Part shown: positions 5,928-13,001 of the stretch, one piece after another
Layout of the letters: each line of letters opens with the position of its first letter
Position numbering within the stretch: position 1 is the stretch's first letter
Source: an uncultured Hungatella sp.
GTDB lineage: Bacteria > Bacillota > Clostridia > Lachnospirales > Lachnospiraceae
Direction of reading: 5' to 3'
NCBI GenBank assembly: GCA_910588325.1
Contig: CAJUPP010000084.1
Coordinates: 1-13,001, forward strand
DNA length: 13,001 nucleotides
Notes under the pieces: generated by a model
Database searches by the model: none
What the model was told of the DNA's origin: nothing
Seen by the model: only the letters and a program-made list of their open reading frames with translations
Program-made: the position numbers and the translations under genes

Positions 5928-8411
5928 TTACGGTGACGGAATATCGAATGCATTTAATATGTTTAGAGAACGGAAATCCGATACCTGAACCTCAAAGGGT
6001 TTTCCGTCTTTGGTGATATCGTCTTTCCTGACAGCGATAACCTTCTCATCCCCTTTGGAAAGATCGAAACAGTTGTCGCTGGCTACAAAATCAAACCTGT
6101 CAGAATCAATGGTCACATATTTTGCATAGTTTTCCGTGCGGAAGGTAAGAAGGAAGCGGTCTTCTTCCTCTTTTACAGAGTATGTGATTCCCGGATCCAG
6201 GAATTCAAAGTGCTTGGGCCGGGAGAACAGCAAGGTGTTGCGGCTTATTTCACTTTCTTCTTCAAACAGAATATATTCCAGATACTGTGTTCGGAAGGTC
6301 TGCCTGTTTTCCAATACCTTGGTAAAGTCAGCTCTTGCACATTCCTTTGCCTCCAGTGCCGGCACCTGGCAGGTTCTGGAGTCCTCCTCAAGGATGTTCC
6401 CCATATGATCCCGCAGCCTCCACAGAATTTTTGTAAAAACTTCCTTTCTGGTCTCATTGGAAATCACAAACCGGACTGTCCCTTTATCTTCCAGCGCCGA
6501 GAGAAGTACAGGGGCATAGAATTTCCTGGCATAATAATGCAGCGGCTTCCAGCGATAGAAATAATCGATGCTTGACCAGCTTGCCACCGGCCAGCAGTCA
6601 TTAAGCTGCCAGTACAGAGCCCCCATGCATCTTCCGCGGTTGCTTCGCCAATGTTCCACCCCGTACCGGATTGCCTCTGCCTGGAGAATCTGGGAGACGT
6701 AGACAAGGGTATCGAACCTGGCCGGATACAGGAAGTTGGCGGATATATAGTACAGAATCAGTCCGTTTGCCCCTTTGTTCTTCTGATGGTTTTCCATTAC
6801 CGGTGAAAAGATATTCATATCTTTCTCCTCTGCAAAGGTCCGAATTGTCTTTACAGACGGGAAGGACTGAAAACCGAATTCGGAACAGAACCTGAAATAA
6901 TACTTTCGATATTCCGTAAAATGCTTTAACCGGTGCCATACTTCCCAGTAATGCACATCTCCCCGGTTCTGGTCATTGGGATCGTCAAAGCTTCCGCCAG
7001 AGGATGGGGAGGCAAGCCAGTAAAATCGATCCGGATCAGCTTCTTTTACGGTCTCAGGAAGAATCCATTCAAACAGCTTCAGATAATCTGCCTTATCGGA
7101 AAGCTTGTTTCCAAATCCCATATCCCATCCAGACCAGCCCCATTCCAGCTCATTATTGCCACACCATAATGTGATGCTGGCATGATGGCGAAGCCTTCTT
7201 ACATTATCTTTTGTCTCTGCCACCACATTTTCCACAAAATCTTTCTGAAGCCGGTACACACCGCAGGCAAATAAAAGATCCTGCCATACCATCAGGCCGT
7301 ATTCATCACACAGATCATAAAAATAGTCCTCACAGAAATATCCGCCGCCCCATACCCGGATACTGTTGTAATTGGCTTTTACACACTGGTCAAGCAGCTT
7401 TCTGGAACGCTCTTTGCTGCACCGCGGGTAGAGGCTGTCTTCCGGAATATAGTTTGCGCCCATAGCAAATACGGATATTCCGTTGATGGAGAATGCAAAG
7501 CTTTCTCCCCACCAGTCTTTTTCCCTGCAGACTGTCAGGGTCCGCAGGCCGATCCGCATGTGCCTTGTCTCCAGGATTTCTTCGTCGTTTTTCAGGGTGA
7601 AACTAACATCATAAAGAGGCTGAGATCCCAATCCCCGGCACCACCACAATTCAGGATTTTCAATAAGAAGATGATAGGAAGCCTTTTCCTGGGACTTTAC
7701 GGCTTTTATATTCCACGTCTGACCCTTTGGAGAGGTTACAAGGATTTCCAGATCCGCTGTCTGCTGTCCAAACATCTCAATCGCAACGTCAAACTGTAAT
7801 TCTACCTTACCGCCCTGGTGATTCTGGCGGATATACAGATCCGCGAATTTTGCCTGGCTGTAGGATACAATACGGATGCTTCTCCAGATCCCCATGTCAG
7901 GAAGCTTTGGCCCCCAGTCCCACCCATAGGTGGAATGGGCTTTTCTGACAAGGCTGAATCCGTCAACTGTATCAGATGTCGTATAATAAGGCTCTTTTGC
8001 ATGCTGCTTCAGGGCGTATTCCAGGTTGGAGTGAAACAGAAGTTTAATGCGGTTTTCCCCTTCCGCAAGAATATTTTTTACATCAAATTCATAGGTGCGG
8101 TGCATGTCGTTGACAAATGCCACATGACGGCCGTTGACGTAGATATCTGACGCCGTATCGATTCCCTCGCACCGAAGCAGAACCTGGTCATCCATTAATA
8201 CCTTCCTTGACACCACAAATGTGTTGGTAAATTCATAATCTTTCTTTAACACTTCATAAGTATTCCATTCATTTTCACCGTAATAGGGATCTTCCATGGC
8301 TCCGTTTCCATAGAGAGTGTGAGCTACAGTGGCCGGCACATCGGAGCAGAAGCAGATGTCATCTTCTGCAGAACGGATACGCCAGTTTTTGTTTAAATCA
8401 ATGGTTTGCAT
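5928..8411 (-). CDS. GH2 beta-mannosidase, cytoplasmic
   Basis: An 827-residue glycoside hydrolase family 2 enzyme of the beta-mannosidase type, expected to remove terminal beta-linked mannose from oligosaccharides taken into the cell. No signal peptide is present. The order is the GH2 sugar-binding domain, an immunoglobulin-like domain, a TIM-barrel and a C-terminal beta domain. Diagnostic stretches are STYGWDWGPKLPDMGIWR, MGANYIPEDSLYPR and NSIRVWGGGYFCEDYFYDLCDEYG. The acid/base Glu421 lies in WCGNNELEWGW and the nucleophile Glu511 in CSEFGFQSFP. Both catalytic residues are present and the length is normal, so it should be active. The start is 27 nt after the response-regulator stop, in the same direction, which suggests one transcript. 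The ribosome site is modest (AAGAAG, 5 nt before ATG, with GGAAGG further up). A related GH2 specificity cannot be excluded. Confidence 0.9.
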   Translation of the reverse strand: MQTIDLNKNWRIRSAEDDICFCSDVPATVAHTLYGNGAMEDPYYGENEWNTYEVLKKDYEFTNTFVVSRKVLMDDQVLLRCEGIDTASDIYVNGRHVAFVNDMHRTYEFDVKNILAEGENRIKLLFHSNLEYALKQHAKEPYYTTSDTVDGFSLVRKAHSTYGWDWGPKLPDMGIWRSIRIVSYSQAKFADLYIRQNHQGGKVELQFDVAIEMFGQQTADLEILVTSPKGQTWNIKAVKSQEKASYHLLIENPELWWCRGLGSQPLYDVSFTLKNDEEILETRHMRIGLRTLTVCREKDWWGESFAFSINGISVFAMGANYIPEDSLYPRCSKERSRKLLDQCVKANYNSIRVWGGGYFCEDYFYDLCDEYGLMVWQDLLFACGVYRLQKDFVENVVAETKDNVRRLRHHASITLWCGNNELEWGWSGWDMGFGNKLSDKADYLKLFEWILPETVKEADPDRFYWLASPSSGGSFDDPNDQNRGDVHYWEVWHRLKHFTEYRKYYFRFCSEFGFQSFPSVKTIRTFAEEKDMNIFSPVMENHQKNKGANGLILYYISANFLYPARFDTLVYVSQILQAEAIRYGVEHWRSNRGRCMGALYWQLNDCWPVASWSSIDYFYRWKPLHYYARKFYAPVLLSALEDKGTVRFVISNETRKEVFTKILWRLRDHMGNILEEDSRTCQVPALEAKECARADFTKVLENRQTFRTQYLEYILFEEESEISRNTLLFSRPKHFEFLDPGITYSVKEEEDRFLLTFRTENYAKYVTIDSDRFDFVASDNCFDLSKGDEKVIAVRKDDITKDGKPFEVQVSDFRSLNILNAFDIPSP

Positions 8412-8438
8412 AAATACTTCTTTCCCTTCCTTTTATTT

Positions 8439-9842
8439 TCAGGTCAGCCGCAGACTTTCCATATACTCCGTAGGTGTAAGCCCTGTATACCGTTTAAACA
8501 CCTGGCTGAAATACTGGGGATTGCTGCCGAACCCTACCTTTCCGGCAATGTTTTTCACGTTCTCCTTCTGGTAAACCATCATAAGCCGTTTGGCTTCCTC
8601 TACCCGTCTCTGGTTGAGATAATCGGAAAAGCGAAGGCCTTCCTCCTTGATAAACAGCTTGCTTAAGTATCCGATGCTGATAAAAAGGTAATTTTCTGCC
8701 AGCCATTTTAAAGACAGGTTCTCTGAATCCAGATGCTGGTTTACATAAGATTTTAAAAGCGCGATGTTGGCGCTGTTTTTTTCCTCCTGGTCTTTGGCGT
8801 TTTCCTGGAGGAGGACTGCTTCCATCAGGTTCTGAATCTCTTCTATATGGGAACAGTAGTGAAGCTTTTGAAAAAAATCGCAGGCCAGCTCCGTAGGGCA
8901 GGCCCCGCTTTTGGGCCACCGTTTTAAAAACAGACTGAGAGCCAGGTTTTTGGCAGTGTCTGCAGGCATGGTGTCATGAAACACGGTGTTTAAGACTTCG
9001 ACGGCCTGGCAGGCATCAGATGCATTGGCAATGGTGGCGTTCAGATGGCTGATTCTCCAGGGAGCAGTGGGATCATTTCGGATCTCGTAAGTGTGGGATT
9101 TCTCATCCACAAGGAAAATCTGCTGAAACCGGGCCAGCTTTTGCAAAATAGAGCGGAACAGTTCCAAGGCCGTAGGTTCATGGAGAAAACGAAAATCAAA
9201 AGCAACAGACTGCCCACTGTAACAGAGATTCTCCAGAAGTTCTCTGATCCGCTCCTGGATCAGGAGGGAGGAGGCACGGAAAATCAGAATCATATTGTTT
9301 TTTATGTATATGCAGGAGAAACGTAAGGGTACCTGCTCCAGCTCAAGAAGACGTCTGGCGTCTGCCGCAAAGCTTTTCATGTAGGATTCCTCCACATAGG
9401 AGCATACGCAGGCGGTACAGCACTCCAGGGACATGGGCAGGAGAGGCAGGTATTTCTGGTAGACAGAGGGAAAATTCTCCTCATAGGCCAGAGCTTCCAT
9501 GAGAAAACACTGCTCCAGGGAGGTCTGAAGGCTGCACAGCAGCCGGGAACGCTCCAAAACCCGCTTTTCCTCCTCCAAAAGCCGTTCCTGGCGGATGGCA
9601 ATCAGGGTATTGATCAATTCCTGACGGTCCGTAGGCTTCAGAAGATAATGGCGCACACCGTACCACATGGCCTGTCTGGCATATTCGAATTCTCCGTAAC
9701 CAGACAGAAGGACAAAGGAAATGTCGGCGTCAAATTTGAGGGAGCGCTCTATCAGCTCATACCCAATGGACTGATAGTCCGCCATTTCCGATAATGCCTC
9801 CCGTATGATTTGCTCGTCATCAACAATCATGAGTCTTAGCAT
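8439..9842 (-). CDS. AraC-type response regulator with a receiver that lacks the phospho-acceptor segment
   Basis: A 467-residue regulator of the YesN type. It opens with LMIVDDEQIIREALSEM, the acidic pocket Asp8/Asp9 and first helix, and ends with a two-helix-turn-helix AraC DNA-binding domain (about 365-467; WLAENYLFISIGYLSKLFIKE, VGFGSNPQYFSQVFKRYTGLTPTEY). The receiver continues with LLSGYG (Ser47) and LLKP (Lys69). Between GYELI (residues 27-31) and ERSLKFDADISF the usual stretch with the phosphorylated Asp (VxxDxxMPxxxG) is missing. Ser47 and Lys69 sit about 35 residues earlier than normal, so an in-frame deletion of about 36 residues is inferred. Phosphorelay control should be lost while DNA binding may remain. 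AAAGGAG stands 8 nt before the ATG, and the start overlaps the kinase gene by 23 nt. The likely target was the adjacent sugar-transport and mannosidase genes. Confidence 0.85.
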   Translation of the reverse strand: MLRLMIVDDEQIIREALSEMADYQSIGYELIERSLKFDADISFVLLSGYGEFEYARQAMWYGVRHYLLKPTDRQELINTLIAIRQERLLEEEKRVLERSRLLCSLQTSLEQCFLMEALAYEENFPSVYQKYLPLLPMSLECCTACVCSYVEESYMKSFAADARRLLELEQVPLRFSCIYIKNNMILIFRASSLLIQERIRELLENLCYSGQSVAFDFRFLHEPTALELFRSILQKLARFQQIFLVDEKSHTYEIRNDPTAPWRISHLNATIANASDACQAVEVLNTVFHDTMPADTAKNLALSLFLKRWPKSGACPTELACDFFQKLHYCSHIEEIQNLMEAVLLQENAKDQEEKNSANIALLKSYVNQHLDSENLSLKWLAENYLFISIGYLSKLFIKEEGLRFSDYLNQRRVEEAKRLMMVYQKENVKNIAGKVGFGSNPQYFSQVFKRYTGLTPTEYMESLRLT

Positions 9843-11532
9843 GAAAACTTCTCCTTTCTTTTGGGATGGTAAGCATGACGACTGCCATCTCTTCCTGATT
9901 ATAAAAGGTCAGCCCATAAGAATCGCCGTATAAAAGCTTCAGGCGGGAATTGATGTTGGTCAGTCCCACACCGGATCCCTGAGGCGTGATCTCCTTGTTT
10001 TCAATTTTTTGGAGCAGGTTCTCCTCAAACCGGGAACCAGTGTTTGCCACCCGGATTAAGTAGTCTTTTTCCCTCTCACAAAAGGTAAATCGGATGCAGC
10101 ACATCTGATCCGAATATTCCATGGCATGCTTTAACGCGTTTTCCACCAGAGGCTGAATACAGAGTTTGGGAATCTGGATGTGGGAAATATGATCAGGAAG
10201 CTCCATCTCGAAATTCAGCCGGTCTTTAAAGCGGATAGTCTGAATCTGAATATAGTTGTCTAAAAAGGACAGCTCCTCTCTAAGAGGAATTAAATCCTCC
10301 TGTCCTGTGATGGAGGCACGGAACAGGTTTCCCAGAGAGCGTACCATGGTGGAGATATCGTCAGCGCCGTATTTCTGCGCCATCCAGTTGATAGTGTCCA
10401 GGGTGTTATACAAAAAGTGAGGGTTTATCTGCTGCTGGAGCATCCGGATGGTGGCATCTCTCAATAAAAGCTGTTTGTCATAGTTCTCGTCCCGTAAAAC
10501 CTTGACGCTTTTGGTCATCTCGTCAAACGCCCGGTGAAGCTGCCCGATTTCATCCTGACGGCCTTCATAAATATAAGACGAAATCTGCCGCGGGGGAAGA
10601 GTCCCGTTTCCGAAACAGCGGATTTTTTCTATCAGGAACCCCATGTGGCTTAGGATCCTTCCGAAGACCAGCCACAGCATTACAAGGGCGGTAATACAGG
10701 ACATGGTAAAGACTGCCACCATCCAGAATTTCGCTAAAAGGATATTGTGGAAAATAGGATTGTAGTCCCTGAAATACAGATAATCCCATCCGATAAAGGG
10801 AAGGGAGCCTGCGATGATAAATGTTTTTTTGCTATCTATTGAGGCGATGGTATAGGATCTGTCAGCAGCAGCCATATCCTCCAGCAGCTGGGGATACATT
10901 TCATCATGGTAAGGTTCTGCCGGATAGATCCGTTTTTCATCACAGAGCAGAACAAAAGGCGCGTTGTCTGAGGAGTATCCTGCGCTTTGGAGGGAATCAG
11001 AGATCAATGTCTCCATGTCAACTACAAGGTACAGATCCGCCAGTTTATTTAACCCCAGAAATTTTAACTGGCGGAGCATGCGGATGCAGCACACATCCTG
11101 GCCTGGCTGCAGGGCAGGCACCCAGCTGACACGCCCGCTGGACGCATCGGCAGTCTCTTCCAGCCGGGCCATGGGGAACCTTTTGATATCATCCGAGTTT
11201 CCCATACAGATATTGGATCCGTCGCCAAGAACAAGATTGATGGATTTTATATACTGGTTGCTGAAGGCGTATGGAAAAAGAGCTTCATAGGCATCCCTTT
11301 TGTAGGCGGCATCCCTTTTGCTGTTTGGGGTCTGGTTAAGCTGATATAAATTTTCCTGGATAACGGAATCGCTGATAATATTATCCGAAAGTTTCTCAAT
11401 TATTTCCATTTCATTGGCAATAGAGGCGGAAGCATGGTTTAAAGCCTGGGCGCTGGCCTGATACAGCTCTTTATCATACTGTTTAATCAAAAAATGAAGA
11501 TTTAAGAAAATGACAAAAAACATGCTGAACAT
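9820..11532 (-). CDS. YesM-type sensor histidine kinase, 5' end truncated
   Basis: A membrane sensor kinase of the His_kinase (YesM/LytS-like) class, partner of the regulator just downstream. The visible order is a partial first membrane helix (about 1-17, MFSMFFVIFLNLHF), an extracellular sensing region (about 18-265), a second helix (about 266-290), HAMP (about 291-345), the phospho-acceptor His372 in QQINPHFLYNTLD, and an ATPase domain with Asn465 in PLVENALKH and GSGVGLTNINSRL. The 570-residue frame begins inside the first helix. Upstream codons (Phe-Ile-Ala-Val) still read as helix, but no start or ribosome site is found before the sequence turns into the opposing permease gene. Promoter, native start and probably 20-30 residues seem lost. 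Any protein made from the Met at 11532 would lack the cytoplasmic anchor. The catalytic half is intact. Confidence 0.82.
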   Translation of the reverse strand: MFSMFFVIFLNLHFLIKQYDKELYQASAQALNHASASIANEMEIIEKLSDNIISDSVIQENLYQLNQTPNSKRDAAYKRDAYEALFPYAFSNQYIKSINLVLGDGSNICMGNSDDIKRFPMARLEETADASSGRVSWVPALQPGQDVCCIRMLRQLKFLGLNKLADLYLVVDMETLISDSLQSAGYSSDNAPFVLLCDEKRIYPAEPYHDEMYPQLLEDMAAADRSYTIASIDSKKTFIIAGSLPFIGWDYLYFRDYNPIFHNILLAKFWMVAVFTMSCITALVMLWLVFGRILSHMGFLIEKIRCFGNGTLPPRQISSYIYEGRQDEIGQLHRAFDEMTKSVKVLRDENYDKQLLLRDATIRMLQQQINPHFLYNTLDTINWMAQKYGADDISTMVRSLGNLFRASITGQEDLIPLREELSFLDNYIQIQTIRFKDRLNFEMELPDHISHIQIPKLCIQPLVENALKHAMEYSDQMCCIRFTFCEREKDYLIRVANTGSRFEENLLQKIENKEITPQGSGVGLTNINSRLKLLYGDSYGLTFYNQEEMAVVMLTIPKERRSFHAKTHDC

Positions 11533-11544
11533 GACGGCAATAAA

Positions 11545-11982
11545 ATGGGGTGGGTAGGATCGTATCTGCCGTTGATCGTACCTCAGTTTTTCGGACAGGG
11601 ATTCTTTATCTTTTTGAACATCCAGTTTATAAAAGGGATTCCCTATGATCTGGACGAAGCGGCCAGAATGGATGGATGCTCGATTTACTCCATCTTTGTC
11701 CGGATTATCCTGCCCCTTATAAAGCCGTCTCTGGTTACCAGCGCCATCTTTTCCTTTATGTGGAGATGGGATGATTTCCTTTCGGCGCTGCTGTATTTAA
11801 GCGATCCTTTAAAGTATCCAGTCAGCTACGCGCTGAAAATGTTCTCGGATCCTACGGCGGGGTCGGACTGGGGGGCAATGTTCGCCATGGCTACCCTGTC
11901 TCTGGTTCCTATCTTTTTAATCTTTCTGACTATGCAGAAGTATCTGGTGGAGGGGATTGCTTCCACCGGCATAAAGGGATAA
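11545..11982 (+). pseudogene. Carbohydrate ABC permease (MalG/CUT1 type), C-terminal fragment
   Basis: The C-terminal half of an inner-membrane sugar permease, which forms the pore of an ABC importer with a second permease and a binding protein. The EAA loop, which docks on the ATPase, is complete: EAARMDGCSIYSIFVRIILPL fits EAAx3Gx9IxLP. Flanking family stretches are YLPLIVPQFFGQGFFIF, WDDFLSALLYLSD and DWGAMFAMATLSLVPIF, and the end KYLVEGIASTGIKG is the typical terminus. Only 145 residues remain of about 280-300. Homology begins around 11539-11545, directly against the truncated 5' end of the opposing kinase gene, with no ribosome site. Binding-protein and first-permease genes are absent from the window. 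It is very probably nonfunctional, left by a deletion in a once divergent kinase/transporter locus. Confidence 0.85.
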
Positions 11983-12010
11983 ATAAAAAACAGCCATAAA
12001 AGTATATGAA

Positions 12011-12054
12011 AGAGGCTGCTGCATATTTTGCGGCAGTCTCTTCGCCGTTTTTTT
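12011..12054 (+). terminator. Rho-independent-like terminator after the permease fragment
   Basis: AGAGGCTGCTGC (12011-12022) pairs with GCGGCAGTCTCT (12030-12041) to form a 12-bp stem with two G-T wobbles and a 7-nt loop. A run of seven T (12048-12054) follows after a short TCGCCG spacer. It sits 29 nt past the permease stop and would insulate the trkH promoter downstream. The gap between stem and T-run makes it a non-ideal terminator. Confidence 0.6.
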
Positions 12055-12085
12055 GGAGGAGGGGCTGGGGAGAAAGAAAAAGTAC

Positions 12086-12114
12086 ATGACAAACATGAGG
12101 GATACGGTTATAAT
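12086..12114 (+). promoter_or_regulatory. trkH: Sigma-A promoter for trkH
   Basis: ATGACA (12086-12091, five of six bases of the -35 consensus) is followed by 17 nt and then a perfect TATAAT (12109-12114). It lies about 70 nt before the trkH ATG. With the hairpin upstream, it indicates that trkH is transcribed as its own unit and not from the trkA operon. The rest of the gap between 11983 and 12183 shows no further gene. Confidence 0.75.
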
Positions 12115-12183
12115 AGAGATACTGATGCTGCGGCCCAGGAGGGCGAAGCGCAGCATGTCAGAGGACGTACAGGAGAGAGAATT

Positions 12184-12957
12184 ATGAATCTGAAAATCGT
12201 ATTTTACTATATGGGATGGGTTTTAAATATTGAGGCGGTTCTTATGCTTCTGCCCTGTGTCATATCTGTCATCTATGGGGACGGGATCTTGAAATATTTC
12301 TTAAGCCCCATGGTTCTGTGTCTGATTATCGGCTGGTTTACAACCCACAAAAAGCCGAAGGATACGGTGTTTTACGCCAGGGAGGGTTTTCTGGTAGTGT
12401 CCCTTACCTGGGTGATGCTCAGTTTTTTCGGCGCCCTGCCTTTTTGGCTAAGCGGACAGATCCCGTCTCTGACGGATGCACTGTTTGAGACCATCTCCGG
12501 ATTTACCACCACAGGAGCCAGCATTTTAAATGACGTGGAGGCACTTTCTCCGTCTCTCCTTATGTGGAGAAGCTTTACCCACTGGGTAGGCGGTATGGGA
12601 ATACTGGTATTTATGCTGGCAATCCTTCCTCTGGCAGGAGGCGGATACAACATGCACCTGATGAGGGCGGAAAGCCCGGGGCCTTCTGTTGGAAAAATGA
12701 CTCCCAAATTAAGGACCACAGCTAAAATTTTATATATAATTTATCTGGTTATGACGATTGTTCAGGTGATTCTGCTTTTGGCAGGCGGCATGCCTTTTTT
12801 TGACGCTCTGACTACCAGCTTCGGCACAGCCGGTACGGGAGGCTTCGGCATCAAAAACAGCAGCATCGCCTATTATGACAGCTACTACCTGCAGGGCGTT
12901 ATCACTGTCTTTATGATCCTGTTCGGCGTCAACTTTAATGTGTACTATCTTCAATAA
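12184..12957 (+). pseudogene. trkH: TrkH potassium channel subunit, 3'-truncated
   Basis: The N-terminal 257 residues of the membrane channel subunit TrkH, which passes K+ and is gated by TrkA. The full family length is about 480. The start ATG at 12184 follows AGGAGAG and gives MNLKIVFYYMGWVL. Two of the four expected selectivity-filter repeats are present: SGFTTTGAS (105-113) and SFGTAGTGGFGI (212-223). The conserved WVGGMGILVF stretch is near 134-143. Homology runs normally to FGVNFNVYYL and then changes at about 12951, where CAATAAG ends the frame. The sequence after that is AT-rich and looks like a promoter. Without the third and fourth pore repeats it cannot form a channel unless the missing half is supplied elsewhere. 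A break by rearrangement, insertion or assembly error is inferred. Confidence 0.85.
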
Positions 12958-12962
12958 GTCTT

Positions 12963-12992
12963 TTGGCCAAGTCTTCAAAAATCTGTTATACT
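12963..12992 (+). promoter_or_regulatory. Putative extended -10 promoter at the window end
   Basis: TTGGCC (12963-12968) is separated by 18 nt from TATACT (12987-12992), which is preceded by TG one base earlier (TGT-TATACT), an extended -10 element. It begins just past the trkH breakpoint and points off the right edge, where its gene would lie. The match suggests that the DNA joined to trkH is the upstream region of another gene. Confidence 0.5.
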
Positions 12993-13001
12993 AATGGTGA
13001 A

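Noticed and set aside
6136..8150. Several plus-strand open frames across the mannosidase gene
   Set aside because: All are shadows of the minus-strand GH2 gene, which has continuous family similarity and both catalytic residues.
8494..8919. Second minus-strand frame inside the response regulator
   Set aside because: It is a frame-shifted, Arg/Pro/Gly-rich shadow of the AraC domain, which is intact in the main frame.
12028..12183. N-terminal extension of trkH from an ATG at 12028
   Set aside because: It would run through the terminator arm, the T-run and the TATAAT promoter and adds 52 low-complexity, non-family residues. The ATG at 12184 has a good ribosome site and the family-like N-terminus.

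Overview
The window looks like a chromosomal segment from a Gram-positive gut-type Clostridia, most likely Lachnospiraceae (Clostridium cluster XIVa). This is inferred from moderate G+C with AT-rich intergenic gaps, strong AGGAG ribosome sites, the radical SAM/DUF2344/RNase G gene set, a YesM/AraC-type two-component pair, and the style of the Trk proteins. No RNA gene, CRISPR array or intact insertion sequence was seen.

Layout. At 1-505 is the catalytic tail of a tyrosine recombinase with its 5' part missing. It is preceded by a dense set of inverted repeats built on ATCCAAAC/GTTTGGAT. At 772-5865 is a tight plus-strand operon: a TIGR03960-type radical SAM protein, its DUF2344 (TIGR03936) partner, a short RNase G/E and the potassium-channel regulator TrkA. 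Reading frames overlap or are 1 nt apart. A strong hairpin (5882-5906) separates it from a convergent minus-strand sugar locus. That locus runs from a membrane histidine kinase (9820-11532) to an AraC-type response regulator (8439-9842) and a cytoplasmic GH2 beta-mannosidase (5928-8411). Next to the kinase, pointing the other way, is the C-terminal half of a sugar ABC permease (11545-11982). The last gene is a 5'-intact, 3'-truncated trkH (12184-12957) with its own terminator-insulated promoter.

How the genes fit together. The first operon combines RNA processing and an uncharacterised radical SAM pair with potassium homeostasis. TrkA should regulate TrkH, but here the two are separated by the sugar locus and TrkH lacks about half its length. 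The sugar locus has the plan of a sugar-sensing two-component system next to a divergent CUT1 ABC transporter plus a glycosidase. Most of the transporter is gone.

The main surprise is damage, not a new system. The recombinase lacks its 5' part, the permease lacks its 5' part, and TrkH lacks its 3' part. The response regulator seems to have lost in frame the receiver segment that carries the phospho-acceptor Asp. The kinase begins inside its first membrane helix, with no visible ribosome site. The window therefore reads as a region worn by several deletions, or possibly as a chimeric assembly. I did not find a convincing undescribed multi-gene system. The radical SAM/DUF2344 pair is the best candidate for unknown biochemistry.
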